64,000 nucleotides of DNA, taken from positions 471,501-535,500 of the forward strand of contig NC_019738.1 in the NCBI RefSeq assembly GCF_000317515.1, given 5' to 3'. Made by a program: the position numbers and the translations under genes. The notes beneath the pieces were generated by a model. It saw nothing but the letters and a program-made list of their open reading frames with translations. It made no database searches and had not been told where the DNA came from. This document shows, piece by piece, positions 35,401 to 45,600 of the stretch. How positions within the stretch are numbered: the stretch's first letter is position 1; every line of letters begins with the position of its first letter. This DNA comes from Allocoleopsis franciscana PCC 7113. GTDB taxonomy: Bacteria; Cyanobacteriota; Cyanobacteriia; Cyanobacteriales; Coleofasciculaceae.

Positions 35401-35688
35401 ATGGACTGGCAACTTCTAGGACTGAGTTTCATTACGGTATTCTTGGCAGAGATTGGAGATAAGAGCCAATTGGCAGCGATCGCCCTAGGGGGTAGTCTCA
35501 AATCACCCCGTGCGGTATTTTTTGGCTCAGTCGCTGCACTGCTACTGGCTAGCTTGATCGGAGTGCTGGCAGGAGAAGGGGTGGCTCAGCTATTTCCACC
35601 GCGTATCCTCAAAGCGATCGCCGCTGTTGGTTTTGCCTTAATGGCTTTACGCTTGCTTTGGCCTTCACCAGCCACTAATGAGGAATAG
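35401..35688 (+). CDS. UPF0016/GDT1 half-transporter, second of a pair (Hmx2-like)
   Basis: The ATG at 35401 is preferred; an in-frame TTG at 35359 would add 14 polar residues. The 95-residue protein has three hydrophobic segments. FLAEIGDKSQLAA in the first is the second ExGDK motif needed to complete a two-repeat exchanger. Its partner is the gene 57 bp upstream. By the known family, the pair forms one Mn2+ (or Ca2+/H+) antiporter in the thylakoid or cytoplasmic membrane, important for PSII supply and Mn tolerance. Confidence 0.85.
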   Translation: MDWQLLGLSFITVFLAEIGDKSQLAAIALGGSLKSPRAVFFGSVAALLLASLIGVLAGEGVAQLFPPRILKAIAAVGFALMALRLLWPSPATNEE

Positions 35689-36373
35689 GTGGTCATTAGG
35701 TCATCATTAACGACACCTCAATCTAGCCTGAGTTGATGTTTATTGTAGAATTCAGGGAGCCATCATGCCGAAGAACAACCTTGAGGGATAGAATCGGTTT
35801 ACTGTCGATGTTCCAACTCTATAATTAATATTTTCCGACCCACCTCCCACCCTTGAACAATCTACTGTTGGAGGATGGCTGTCCACAAGGTGATCTATTT
35901 CCTCAACAATGACATCATCAATCCCTGATGTAATCATCCTGCTCATTTTGATCGCTTGCTTTCTGGCAATAGCGGAAGGCGTCCCCAAAAATTCGCGACG
36001 AGGGAAGCGCAAGGAATGACACTCATTGGCTTTTTCAATGTCTCATTGCACACTTCCCAGTCCCCAATGTTTTGGGGGGAGCTATAAAACCAGAACCAGG
36101 GCAATTTTGCTCAGGGTGATTAAGTTAAGAACTGTGAAAACAACCGCTAGTCAAGACAAAAGATGCTGCCATCTTTAAATACTTTTAATATTTCTCCTCA
36201 AATTTATGTTTTTTGCGTGAACTTCTCCCCTCCATCCCGCATTGTACCCTCAGATAGATTATTCTTTAAGTAGCAGCTGCTAGGTTGATTCTCTAAAAAA
36301 GCATAGTGTCAAAACTATGAAATAAAACGAGAGTCGCATTCTTGATAACGTTATTAATACCGAATGTTTTCTT
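35689..36373. other. Long spacer without a supported gene
   Basis: A minus-strand open frame at 35752-36012 has no family resemblance and an unlikely composition. A hairpin TCCCCAATGTTTTGGGGGGA lies near 36060-36079. AT-rich sequence fills 36150-36360. Confidence 0.6.
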
Positions 36374-36401
36374 GAAAAAGCCGCCCCTTAAAGGTGGCTT
36401 T
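36374..36401 (-). terminator. Rho-independent terminator of the GspE/PilB gene
   Basis: On the minus strand AAAGCCACC and GGCGGCTTT form a 9-bp stem (one G-U) with a 7-nt loop, followed by a T5 run. It lies 18 bp after the stop of the ATPase gene. Confidence 0.8.
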
Positions 36402-36418
36402 AGGCTTGTTCAACAAGG

Positions 36419-38068
36419 TCAATCTTTTCCTAAAAATTGATTCCGAGAAAATGCACTTCGGGGTAACACTCGCAATACTTCCTCAACCGTTGTTGCACCC
36501 GTTGTCACCTTTTGTCTTGCCGCTATGCCAAACGAGGCAAACTTGATTTCCTTAAGATAGTGATGCAATTGGGTCATTGTCCCTTCATAGATAATTTCCC
36601 GTACCCGGTCATCGATATCCAATAACTCCACAATGGCTTCCCGCCCCAAGTAGCCGGAATTGAAACATTTATCACAGCCCTTGCCTCGTTTCCAAGAACC
36701 CAAATTGGTATGATTCTGTAATCCTAGTGTTTGTAACTCTTTTTCTGTCGGTGTGTGTGGTTGAGCACAGTGGGGACAAACCCGACGCACTAAACGCTGC
36801 GCCACAATTCCGAGTAGGGCATCACTAATTAAAGCCGGGTCTGGGCCAATATCTTTAATGCGGGGAATCGCACCAATCGCATCATTGGTATGGAGTGTGG
36901 TAAATACCAAATGACCCGTCAAGGCGGCGCGTACAGCGGTTTCAGCCGTTTCACTATCTCGAATTTCCCCCACCATAATGATGTCGGGGTCTTGGCGCAA
37001 AATTGACCTTAATCCTGCCGCAAAGGTCATTCCGGCACGTTCATGCACCTGAGTTTGGGTGATGCCCGGTAAGATATACTCTACTGGGTCTTCTACGGTT
37101 ACCACATTGACATGCTCTGTGGCGACGTGTTGCAGGCTAGTGTAAAGTGTACTGGTTTTCCCCGAACCGGTGGGGCCGGTGAGGATAATCATGCCTTGGG
37201 GCTGCTGCAACCAACTGGCATAGATGGACAGTGTCTTTTCCGAGAAGCCCAAGTCTTCAATTTTGGAAAAAGGATTTTGCCTGGGCAGTAAGCGAATCAC
37301 CGCTTTTTCGCCACCCACACAGGGGAGGGTACTCACTCGCATATCCATGCCTAATTCGGCATCTTCATTGCCTGCATACTTTTCGCCAATCCGTCCATCT
37401 TGAGGACGGCGACTTTCTGCAATGTCCATACCCGACATGACTTTGAGGGCGACAATTACCTTACGGCTGATATCGAGTTTGAGTTTGGTAATATCCCGTA
37501 ACACCCCATCAATGCGATAGCGGACTCTCAATCCGTCGGGCATGGGTTCGAGGTGAAGATCGCTGGCGCGGTTGCGTAATGCCCCGGAAATCAGGGTTTT
37601 AATTTTACCAATCTGGTCAACGGCTTTTGCCAGGTAGGCTTCTGTGGTTTCAGAGATGTCCTCTTTTTCCAGTTCCCCCGTGAGAGGATTCACCAAAGGG
37701 ATAGCACTAATGCGGTTCGGGTCGAGGTTTTGGGTGTGAAACCAGACGCGAAAGCTTTTATTGCTGATGGGGATGACTTTAATTTCGGTGAGGGCGCGAT
37801 CGCTCAGGTCTTGAATCGTCTGTGTTGATAGTGTCACTGGGCTTCCCAGGTAGTAGCAGCCTCGCCAAAGCAGCAGGGGAATCACAGGGGGTAAGGCATT
37901 GCGATCGGGGAAATGCCGAAAGAATCGGTGAGTCACTTCTTGATCCAGCCGTTCCCGGTTCACCGTCCCTTGGTCATCCACCAAGAGCGAGAGGGCTTCT
38001 TCGCAGCTAATTTCGTGATTTCTCAGCTTTTGCCAAGCCGAGGGAAATGAGGCAGAAATCGTGTGCAT
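36419..38068 (-). CDS. GspE/PilB-type secretion ATPase
   Basis: This is a 549-residue member of the type II secretion/type IV pilus assembly ATPases. It has the family blocks ASDLHLEP and VRYRIDGVL, Walker A GPTGSGKTSTLY, Asp box VTVEDPVEYI, DPDIIMVGEIRDSETAETA (Walker B region) and the His box TTLHTND. It ends with a four-Cys zinc site (CPHC ... CDKC). The ~110-residue N-terminal region is shorter than in main PilB proteins (~670 residues), so this is probably a secondary PilB/GspE paralogue, like slr0079. No pilin or platform gene is adjacent. A terminator follows, and another terminator-like hairpin lies ~200 bp upstream of its start. Confidence 0.9.
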   Translation of the reverse strand: MHTISASFPSAWQKLRNHEISCEEALSLLVDDQGTVNRERLDQEVTHRFFRHFPDRNALPPVIPLLLWRGCYYLGSPVTLSTQTIQDLSDRALTEIKVIPISNKSFRVWFHTQNLDPNRISAIPLVNPLTGELEKEDISETTEAYLAKAVDQIGKIKTLISGALRNRASDLHLEPMPDGLRVRYRIDGVLRDITKLKLDISRKVIVALKVMSGMDIAESRRPQDGRIGEKYAGNEDAELGMDMRVSTLPCVGGEKAVIRLLPRQNPFSKIEDLGFSEKTLSIYASWLQQPQGMIILTGPTGSGKTSTLYTSLQHVATEHVNVVTVEDPVEYILPGITQTQVHERAGMTFAAGLRSILRQDPDIIMVGEIRDSETAETAVRAALTGHLVFTTLHTNDAIGAIPRIKDIGPDPALISDALLGIVAQRLVRRVCPHCAQPHTPTEKELQTLGLQNHTNLGSWKRGKGCDKCFNSGYLGREAIVELLDIDDRVREIIYEGTMTQLHHYLKEIKFASFGIAARQKVTTGATTVEEVLRVLPRSAFSRNQFLGKD

Positions 38069-38635
38069 GAGACAAGCGAGCTGTTGAGCGAATAGGAGGG
38101 GAATTCCAGTTTAAATAGAGATTGCAGCGCTATTGAGAGAAGATGCAGAAACTATACCCTGAGCGTTTTGATGCTCTATATTCCGCTATATTAGACGGAA
38201 TTCAAAAGACTGCCTATTATAGCCAATCTCAATCCTGGGTGAAAATTTCAAAGGATGGTAATTGGTAATTGGTAAACGAAAAAATAGCCCTTCCTTGAAA
38301 AAAGGAGGGCTATGCGTAAGTCCTGTATATTAGCTATCACCCTGTTCTTCAAAATTTATGCAAGAAATGTCATAAGCGTTGGAGCAAGGGAGATTTGAGT
38401 GTAGCGCTGGAAGTTGATTGAAGATGTAATTCGGCTCAAAGGCTGGGGAGTTGGGTTTTTGATGACTTGATTGCTGTTCGACGCATCCGGTAGTTTTGTC
38501 TCACCTGAGTTGCTGTTTGGCTGCCCTGTTGGGTAATTGCCCTGATAGATTCTGATTCACAATCGCCACGTACTCCGGATTTAAGGTTGGAAGAGTCGTA
38601 GAGATAATCGTTGTCGAGCTGAAATTTAGCTCCCT
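38069..38635. other. 567-bp spacer between divergent genes
   Basis: It contains the minus-strand terminator at 38275-38313 and otherwise no annotated gene. A minus-strand frame without ATG is open from ~38630 to ~38430 (for example YLYDSSNLKSGVRGDCESES and QNYRMRRTAIKSSK) but matches nothing I know. Confidence 0.5.
38275..38313 (-). terminator. Strong minus-strand terminator-like hairpin
   Basis: On the minus strand ATAGCCCTCCTT, a 5-nt loop and AAGGAAGGGCTAT form a 12-bp stem with one bulge, directly followed by TTTTTTCG. No minus-strand gene precedes it within 320 bp, so it ends an unknown transcript or acts as a leader attenuator for the ATPase gene at 38068. Confidence 0.75.
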
Positions 38636-39160
38636 ATGGAACCAACGATATTTTGGGCAATTGTAGGAATTATCGCTATTATTATCCTGATTTTAGGTTA
38701 TCAGGCATGGCGGCAAAACAACTCTTCAGCATCGTCTAGACGCTCCCGAAAGAGAAGCTTAGTCGATGAACGAATGCTGCATTCGCGTTCCCAACAGGAG
38801 AAAGGAAGTTCAGCCGACGAGTTGAGGGTGCCGAAATTCTCCCAAAAGGGCTATTCAGCCCACAATCCAATCCAGACAGGGTCTTCTCATCAAGGAAATA
38901 CCGCAGACGAGTGGAGTTACCCGCCTAAACCTCCCCAAACGGAAAATACCGGAGATGAGCCAACGCACCTTGGGTCTTCTCAGAAGGGAAATACCACAGA
39001 CGAGCAAACCCACATTAAGCCTGGGGGTAAGAGAAATATTGCAAACCAACAAACTTATATTGGGTCTTCCCAGAAGGGAAATTCAGCAGAGGAACAAACG
39101 TACCTGGGACGCAAGCAAAATAAAAATGTGATGCCAGAAGATGACCGCACGGTGTTGTGA
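38636..39160 (+). CDS. Single-helix membrane protein with repeated Thr motif
   Basis: The 174-residue protein has one N-terminal helix (MEPTIFWAIVGIIAIIILIL region, residues ~5-24), a basic stretch (RRSRKRS) and then a low-complexity cytoplasmic tail. Five imperfect repeats each end in an acidic-Gln-Thr-hydrophobic motif: DEPTHLG, DEQTHIK, QQTYIG, EEQTYLG and a C-terminal DDRTVL. Several are followed by SSQKGN. No enzyme domain is present. The next gene encodes an FHA protein, a phosphothreonine-binding module. The tail may therefore be a multisite phospho-Thr docking scaffold, although no kinase lies nearby. The family is unknown. Confidence 0.7.
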   Translation: MEPTIFWAIVGIIAIIILILGYQAWRQNNSSASSRRSRKRSLVDERMLHSRSQQEKGSSADELRVPKFSQKGYSAHNPIQTGSSHQGNTADEWSYPPKPPQTENTGDEPTHLGSSQKGNTTDEQTHIKPGGKRNIANQQTYIGSSQKGNSAEEQTYLGRKQNKNVMPEDDRTVL

Positions 39161-39252
39161 AGTCAATCGAAGAGAGTAGAACTTGCCTAGTAATTCGTTC
39201 CTCTAACATTTAATGGTCTAATAATTGGGTTTAAATCTAAAATTGTGGAGAT

Positions 39253-39924
39253 ATGATCAAATTCCTAATCATTGATGACCAAACCGGCGAATCTCAGGAA
39301 GAAAACCTGATGCCAGAAACGATAATTAAAGGCGGAGGATTAATTGGCCGACACCCTAGCTGTGATATCGTTCTTAACAGTCCTGAAGTGAGTCGTGTCC
39401 ATGGCAGGATTCTGTACCGAGAAGGACAGTATTACTTTACGGATCTGGGGAGTACAGGGGGTTCCCATGTGAACAAACAAGAGGCTTCGACCAATGAAAA
39501 CTTCCTCCTGAAGCCGAATGACATCATCCGAATTGGTGAATTTATCCTCCTCGTCAAAGAGGTGCCGATGAATGGTCATAGCACCGTACAACAACCTCAG
39601 AAAGCCCTAACTTTGCCTGTAGAGCCATGTCAAATTGAACAGTTAATTTTTAAAGCAGAGGAACTAAAAGCTCAGGGTTTAATTAATCCAATTACCGCTG
39701 AGTTTGTTTTTCGGGGCAAACGGCTAGCCGAAGGTTTATCATTCTCCCATCGCTTCCGGCAAAAGGCGATTGAACTGTGTCAAACAGAGCTTAATGCAGG
39801 CAATTTTTGTTTAGTTGTGGAACACTCTGATCATCTCACAATTTGGCAGGAGGAAAAAGGAGAGAAAGAAAGCAATATTCCTCAATTTCTACCCTTGAAC
39901 CAACCTCAAATCGGTGGAAAATAA
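39253..39924 (+). CDS. FHA domain protein
   Basis: Residues ~25-105 are a forkhead-associated domain. GLIGRHPSCDIVLNSPEVSR contains the GR and S/H positions that contact phosphothreonine, then VHGRILYREGQYYFTDLGST and NDIIRIGEFILLVKE. The ~110-residue C-terminal part (residues ~130-200) is helical and unrecognised, with a conserved-looking ICQTEL-type helix. The ATG at 39253 has GTGGAG 7 nt upstream. It is cytoplasmic. It lies 92 bp downstream of the Thr-repeat membrane protein, its likely ligand, and is probably co-transcribed with it. Confidence 0.85.
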   Translation: MIKFLIIDDQTGESQEENLMPETIIKGGGLIGRHPSCDIVLNSPEVSRVHGRILYREGQYYFTDLGSTGGSHVNKQEASTNENFLLKPNDIIRIGEFILLVKEVPMNGHSTVQQPQKALTLPVEPCQIEQLIFKAEELKAQGLINPITAEFVFRGKRLAEGLSFSHRFRQKAIELCQTELNAGNFCLVVEHSDHLTIWQEEKGEKESNIPQFLPLNQPQIGGK

Positions 39925-40217
39925 GGTAAATATTACCTTAAAAACATTTTTTATAATTAAAACTTACGCAAATTAACCTTTCAAGCACCATTTGTAGGGG
40001 CGAGCCATGGCTCGCCTTTACTCTAATCGTGCCATTTTATAGATTTCCCAAAAGCCATTGTCTAACTCTCAGCAATCCTGGATTATAAAATACAGCGGAT
40101 TTCAATTTGATGAGGTACATTTTGACCCCCCTAACCCCCCTTATTAAAGGGGCAACTGTACTTCATTTACCTGAAATCTGCTGTATCAATCTGTGCATGA
40201 ACTAATAGCTCTAATCC
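39925..40217. other. Spacer holding palindromic elements
   Basis: It contains GCGAGCCATGGCTCGC at 40001-40016 within GTAGGGGCGAGCCATGGCTC, a common cyanobacterial repeat, and the MITE-like element at 40092-40184. Confidence 0.6.
40092..40184. mobile_element. 93-bp MITE-like inverted-repeat element
   Basis: The ends ACAGCGGATTTCA...ATGAGGTACA and TGTACTTCAT...TGAAATCTGCTGT are inverted repeats of ~28 bp with a few mismatches. The centre is the C-run/G-run unit CCCCCCTAACCCCCC-TTATTAAAGGGG. The same centre recurs at 49684-49711 and 61754-61781 with different flanks. No transposase is present. It could be a folded MITE or a REP-type element. Confidence 0.65.
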
Positions 40218-41363
40218 ATGTCCTACGAGCAACTAAAACCTTCTAAGCGTCTCACCTCCCTTGATGTATTTCGCGGGATTACCATTGCTGGCATGATTCT
40301 TGTCAATATGATTGGGGTAGCAGGCGATAAAAATGTATATCCTCCCCTACTTCATGCCGACTGGAACGGTTTCACCCCAACAGATTTGGTGTTTCCCTTC
40401 TTCCTATTTATTGTCGGTGCGGCAATGGCGTTTTCCTTCTCTAAATATAAACACGGCAATAAACCAACCCCCACTGTTTATTGGCGCATTATTCGGCGCA
40501 GCCTCATTTTGTTTGCACTAGGAATACTCCTAAATGGTTTTTGGGAATACAACTGGAGTAGCATCCGCATCATGGGCGTGTTGCAGCGCATCAGTCTCAC
40601 TTACCTCATCGCCTCCCTGATTGTGCTCAACGTACCGCGAAAAGGGCAATGGGCGATCGCAGCATTTTTACTCATTGGTTACTGGTTCGCCATGTCCCTC
40701 ATCCCAGTTCCCGATTATGGCATGGGTAACTTGACGCGAGAAGGGAATTTCGGCGCTTATTTTGATCGCTTAATCATCCCTACAGCGCATCTGTATAAAG
40801 GTGATGATTTCAATGGAATGGGTGATCCCGAAGGGTTATTCAGCACTCTCCCGGCTGTCGTAAGTGTTTTATTCGGTTACCTGACGGGAGATTGGCTACG
40901 TCAACAACCCATCAAGTCCACCACCAGTATGGATTTGGTACTGCTGGGTTTAAGTTGCTTGGTGATTGGGCAAGTTTGGGACTTTTGGTTTCCCATTAAT
41001 AAAAAATTATGGACGAGTTCTTATGTCCTGTTCACAACAGGTTGGGCGTTGCTGTTACTGGCGGCTTGTTATGAATCAATTGAAGTACGTCAACGACAAC
41101 GGTGGGCAAAGCCGTTTGAGATGATGGGGTTAAATGCTATCTCTATCTTTGTCGCTTCGGTTTTGCTGATTAAAATTTTGGTTAAAACCAAAATAGGCAC
41201 AGGCGAAAACGCGCCAACAACCTTCATTTGGATTTATAATCATTTCTTTATGCCTTTGGCAGGTGCGATGAATGGTTCCCTATTATTCGCCTTGGTAACC
41301 GTTTTGTTGTGGTGGAGCGTTAGCTACGCGATGTATCGGCAGAACTGGTTTATTAAAGTTTAA
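40218..41363 (+). CDS. HGSNAT-like (COG4299, DUF5009) membrane acyltransferase
   Basis: The 381-residue polytopic protein opens with RLTSLDVFRGITIAGMILVN. LDVFRG is the signature of heparan-alpha-glucosaminide N-acetyltransferase-like proteins (NagX/COG4299). It continues with PTDLVFPFFLFIVGAAMAFS and MGVLQRISLTYLIASL. About ten hydrophobic helices are visible. Bacterial members are thought to move an acetyl group across the membrane to an amino sugar, perhaps in glycan recycling. No sugar-metabolism gene is adjacent, so the role here is unsupported by context. Confidence 0.85.
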   Translation: MSYEQLKPSKRLTSLDVFRGITIAGMILVNMIGVAGDKNVYPPLLHADWNGFTPTDLVFPFFLFIVGAAMAFSFSKYKHGNKPTPTVYWRIIRRSLILFALGILLNGFWEYNWSSIRIMGVLQRISLTYLIASLIVLNVPRKGQWAIAAFLLIGYWFAMSLIPVPDYGMGNLTREGNFGAYFDRLIIPTAHLYKGDDFNGMGDPEGLFSTLPAVVSVLFGYLTGDWLRQQPIKSTTSMDLVLLGLSCLVIGQVWDFWFPINKKLWTSSYVLFTTGWALLLLAACYESIEVRQRQRWAKPFEMMGLNAISIFVASVLLIKILVKTKIGTGENAPTTFIWIYNHFFMPLAGAMNGSLLFALVTVLLWWSVSYAMYRQNWFIKV

Positions 41364-42061
41364 GCGATGCTCTGAATGAATGGTGCTAACGGCGATCGCT
41401 TCGGATGGAGACAGGAGAAAAAGAGAACGGATGCACCATCTGTCTACAAACCCCTACCGTGAAGGGTTAGAGTGCGTTGTGTCTGTGCCAAAAAACAGGC
41501 GATCGCTTTTGCAGATTCACCTCATTCCTAAGCCATCTACCAAGATTCGGCTAAGTACCGACAACCCAAGTGTCAAGTGGGAACATTGCCGATTTTAAAT
41601 GTTCTAGATCTACTAAAGGAATCCTGGATAGCTGAAACTGAACGAGTAGATATTTGGTATATCCCTATTCCCAAAGGTATGCCCTTTTATCACTAACTGA
41701 AGTAACGCTGTTTCGCAGAATCATTAGTCCTTAGTTATGTAGTCATTTATTGACTAATTGTACTAAGAAAGTGTGGTTTTACGAAGTCCATGATTCCTTA
41801 CTTTTTTCGTCCAATCGGAGGAAGGAGATATGAGCCTAAAACCCCTAAACTAATCCCTATCTAGCCAAATCAATCTTCTATGAAAAGATTAATTGGCTAC
41901 CCTACCGTAATCATACCCTTGGGATTTAAACCTGCCACGGTTGAATCCCTAAAACTCCTAATTTGTCAAGGATTCACGATTCAAAATCCTCTATGAAAAG
42001 GGTATGGATCGACGATAGGCTCGTTGTATAAATGAACTGTAAACACCATGAGGATTAAGAC
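41364..42061. other. 698-bp spacer with a hairpin and possible gene remnant
   Basis: A short plus-strand frame at 41380-41598 and, in another frame, a coding-like stretch ending at 41695 (LNVLDLLKESWIAETERVDI and YIPIPKGMPF) may be pieces of one decayed gene. A hairpin AGCCAAATCAATCTT...AAGATTAATTGGCT lies at 41863-41898. No family could be assigned. Confidence 0.4.
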
Positions 42062-42352
42062 ATGAGGCGAAGATTTCTGGCTATTACTATTCTATTGACA
42101 ACAATTGGCTTAACAGCTCCCGCTGTTGCTAAAAGTTATGAACCCAATCACCTGAAGCGTTTACTAGAAACCAAACAATGTCCAGGGTGTGACTTGAGTA
42201 GTGCAGATTTGCGGGGAGCTAACCTAAGTTATGCGGATTTGCGAGGCGCTAACTTGAGTAATGCTAACCTGAGCAATGCTGATTTGCGGGGAGCTAACCT
42301 AACGGGAGCCAATCTTACCAAAGCCAATCTTAAGGGAGCAAAATTGCCTTAA
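42062..42352 (+). CDS. Secreted pentapeptide-repeat protein
   Basis: The 96-residue protein has a signal peptide ([20 protein letters not shown], with AVA before the cleavage site). A C-x-x-C motif (CPGC) follows, then about ten A(D/N)Lxx pentapeptides ([20 protein letters not shown] and so on), which fold as a right-handed quadrilateral beta-helix. Such small periplasmic or lumenal pentapeptide proteins are abundant in cyanobacteria and their role is unknown. The CPGC could be redox-active or structural. It is convergent with the WD40-STAND gene that ends at 42626. Confidence 0.85.
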   Translation: MRRRFLAITILLTTIGLTAPAVAKSYEPNHLKRLLETKQCPGCDLSSADLRGANLSYADLRGANLSNANLSNADLRGANLTGANLTKANLKGAKLP

Positions 42353-42625
42353 AATTGGCAATCAACTAAGAATGAAAAATAAATATGTTACAGAAACTAC
42401 TCACTGCAATTAGGCGTTAGTAGCCATTTTCAGTTCGTCTAAATTTAGCTAATTCAATGATAGCTGCAAAAGCCCTAACTCTTGCTGCATCAATGTTTGT
42501 TGTTCCTGTAATTGTTATTTTTTTCATTCTTAGTACTTAAATTAACTCTATCTTGACTTATGGATAAAGCTCTGTCAACAAAATTTGAAATTTAAACGTT
42601 CGGCTGGAGCGGATGGGGATCGAGA

Positions 42626-45600
42626 TTAATCACAGATGTAGCGATTCTCTTCTGGCTTGATATTGGCATTAGGATTTTTTAGGTAATCATGGAGCCAAGC
42701 ACAGCCACGCACCAGTAGATCATTGAGATCAAAATTCCAGAGAATCACGACTTTTTCATCACTGGCGGAAGCAATCGTCTTACCGTCCCAGGAGAAACTC
42801 ACGCTGTTGATACTACTGCCATTTCCTTCTAGTGTTCTCAGGACGTTTCCATCTAAGCTCCAGAATTTGAGGGTTTTGTCCGCACTGGCTGAAGCCAGAG
42901 TATAACCATCCGGGTGAAATCTAACGCTGGTGACTCGACCTAAATGTCCATACAGAGTCGTGCGTAAAGTACCATCTTTGTTCCAGAGTTTAATGGTGCT
43001 GTCATTACTGGCAGAGGCAAGAATTTCGCCGTCCGGACTGAAACGGATATCGTTAACGCCATTGGTATGTCCCCTCAAGGTATCCAGTTCAGTCCCGTCA
43101 AGGTTCCACAGTTTAACGGTTCTGTCATTACTGGCAGAGGCAATCGTCTTGCCATCGGGCGAGAAACTCACGCTATTCACCCAATCGGTATGCCCCGTTA
43201 GAGTTTTCTGTAATTGGCCATCTTTGTTCCAGAGTCTAACCGTTTTGTCCGCACTGGCGGAGGCAATCGTCTCACCATCGGGCGAGAAACTCACGCTATT
43301 CACCCAATTTTGATGTCCTGTGAGTGTGTGCAGTAACTCACCATTAATGCTCCAAAGTTTAACGGTTTGATCAGCACTAGCAGAGGCAATCGTCTCACCA
43401 TCGGGCGAGAAACTCACGCTATTGACGATTCCATTGTGTCCCGTGAGGGTGTGGAGTAATTCACCCTTAACGCTCCAAATTTTAACGGTTTGATCAGCAC
43501 TAGCAGAGGCAATCATTTGACCATTAGGGCTGAAGCTGGCACTCGTCACCTTCTGTTCGTGCATGTTAAGGGTTGGGAGTGGGATACGGCTCAAGCTCCA
43601 AAGTTTAATGGTGTTATCCTCACTCGCGGAAGCAAGAATTTTACCATCGGGGGAGAAACGGATTCCTTGAACCGAATTAGAGTGCCCTTTTAGAGATTCG
43701 AGTAGCGTGCCTTGGGTGTTCCAGAGTTTGATCGTTTTGTCCGTGCTAGCGGAGGCAATCTGCTGACCATCCGGGCTAAAACTAACACTATTCACCCATT
43801 CTGTATGTCCTTCGAGCGTTCTTAAGAAGCTACCATTGGTATTCCAGAGTTTAATAGTTTTGTCCGTACTAGCGGAGGCAATCTGCTGACCATCCGGGCT
43901 AAAACTGACGCTTTTAACCCAATCTTCGTGTCCTGTGAGGGTTTTTACTCCACTGCCATCAACACTCCAGAGTTTAATCGTTTTATCGTTACTCCCTGAG
44001 GCAATCTGCTTGCCATCCGGGCTAAAACTGACGTTGTTAACCCAATCTCCATGTCCTGTGAAAGTTCTTAACAAGGTGCCATTAACACTCCAGAGTTTGA
44101 CCGTTTTGTCGTGACTTCCAGAAGCGATTTGTTGGCTATCGGGTGAGAAACTCACACTTTTAACCCATCCCTGATGCCCTGTGAAGGTTCTTAGCAAGGT
44201 GCCATCAATACTCCAGAGTTTGATAGTTTTGTCATCACTCGCCGAGGCGATAAGCTTGCCATTGGGGCTAAAGCTAACACTATTAACGATTCCATTATGT
44301 CCTTCGAGAGTTTTGGGTAAGGTTTGATTGAGCTTCCAGAGTTTAATTGTCGTATCCGCACTAGCAGAGGCAATCATTTTGCCGTCCGGTGAGAAACTGA
44401 CACTATTAACGATTCCGTTGTGCTGCTCTAAGCGGTTGCGTTCTTGAATTCTGTAGACTGATTGCTGTAAGCTACCTAAAGTTTGAAGTCGAATATCGGA
44501 TGAAATTTTCCGATTCTTCAACGTCAATAAGGAGGTTTGTAACTCGTGTTCTAATTCCTTGAGGCGTTTACCGACTTTGACACTTTCAACTAATGCCCCA
44601 AGCTGATTGTCGGAGAGTAATAGAGCTGAGGATAAAGAACTGAGTGCTCTAATTTCAGCAATTTCTGCTCGTTTTCGTTGAGATTCTGTCAGCAGCGCCA
44701 ACCCTCCCGCCATCAGGGCAAATACGGTTACCACAATCACGGCAACGCCGACTTGCTTGCGCTGTCGAGAAACACGACTCAGTTGTTGTTCGGTCAGTTT
44801 GCGTTGATTTCTTTCCCGTTGAAGTGCGGCTTCTAATCCTACCTCTGCATCCTTTTTTTGACGGATGAAAGAGACTAAATAATCATGAACGAGTTGATAG
44901 CGATCAGCGGGGGCATCTGGCAGTAACATTAATAAGCCTGATTTGGTCAGAATTTCTAACACCAAATCGAGCTGTTCGTCCTTAGATTCTAATTCGGTAT
45001 CATCTAATTCTCCTGCCAACTCCGCACGAGTCTTAGGAGGACGTGTGCCATTTTCTTCGGTTAGCAAGTACAAAACAAGGAGTGCTGCCCGTGCATTCGG
45101 AGGACCACAATCTTTAATCGCTTCTTGTAAAAATCGCTCAACTAGTTTTTGTTTAGGATTGAAACCTAAACGCTGATAGTCTTCTAAACTGACAATGGCC
45201 TCGGCATGGAGTTGCGCTCCCACGACCTGTAATTCAATCGGGCTAACATCTCCTGTATCTTCTGCTAAATCTCGGACTAATTCATCAATTAGCGTGGATT
45301 CTAAGTAAAACTGAGAGCGTTCATTTAAGCTATGGATAACGGCTTTTGCGTCTTTGGGTGAAAAATTCCCTAAGTAATAGCGAATTTTCTTATCCAGAAT
45401 ATTGTTATTAATAACATCTAGATTAGTGCAGCGTTCGCATTCTAATAAATAGTGGAGATAGTCTTCCCGTAGAGAAAGAATGACTTTTACATAAGGAATT
45501 TCCAGGCAGTCGCGCAGAAAATTATAAAGCAGACACCGGGTATTGGGTTCGGAATAAATAAAGAAAAATTCTTCAATTTGATCGAAAATTAAAACTGTTA

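Noticed and set aside
35752-36012. Minus-strand 86-codon open frame
   Set aside because: No family resemblance, no ribosome-binding site and atypical composition; treated as chance.
41380-41598. 72-codon plus-strand frame after the HGSNAT-like gene
   Set aside because: It begins just after the previous stop, is not family-like, and the adjacent frame looks equally coding, so it may be a decayed remnant.
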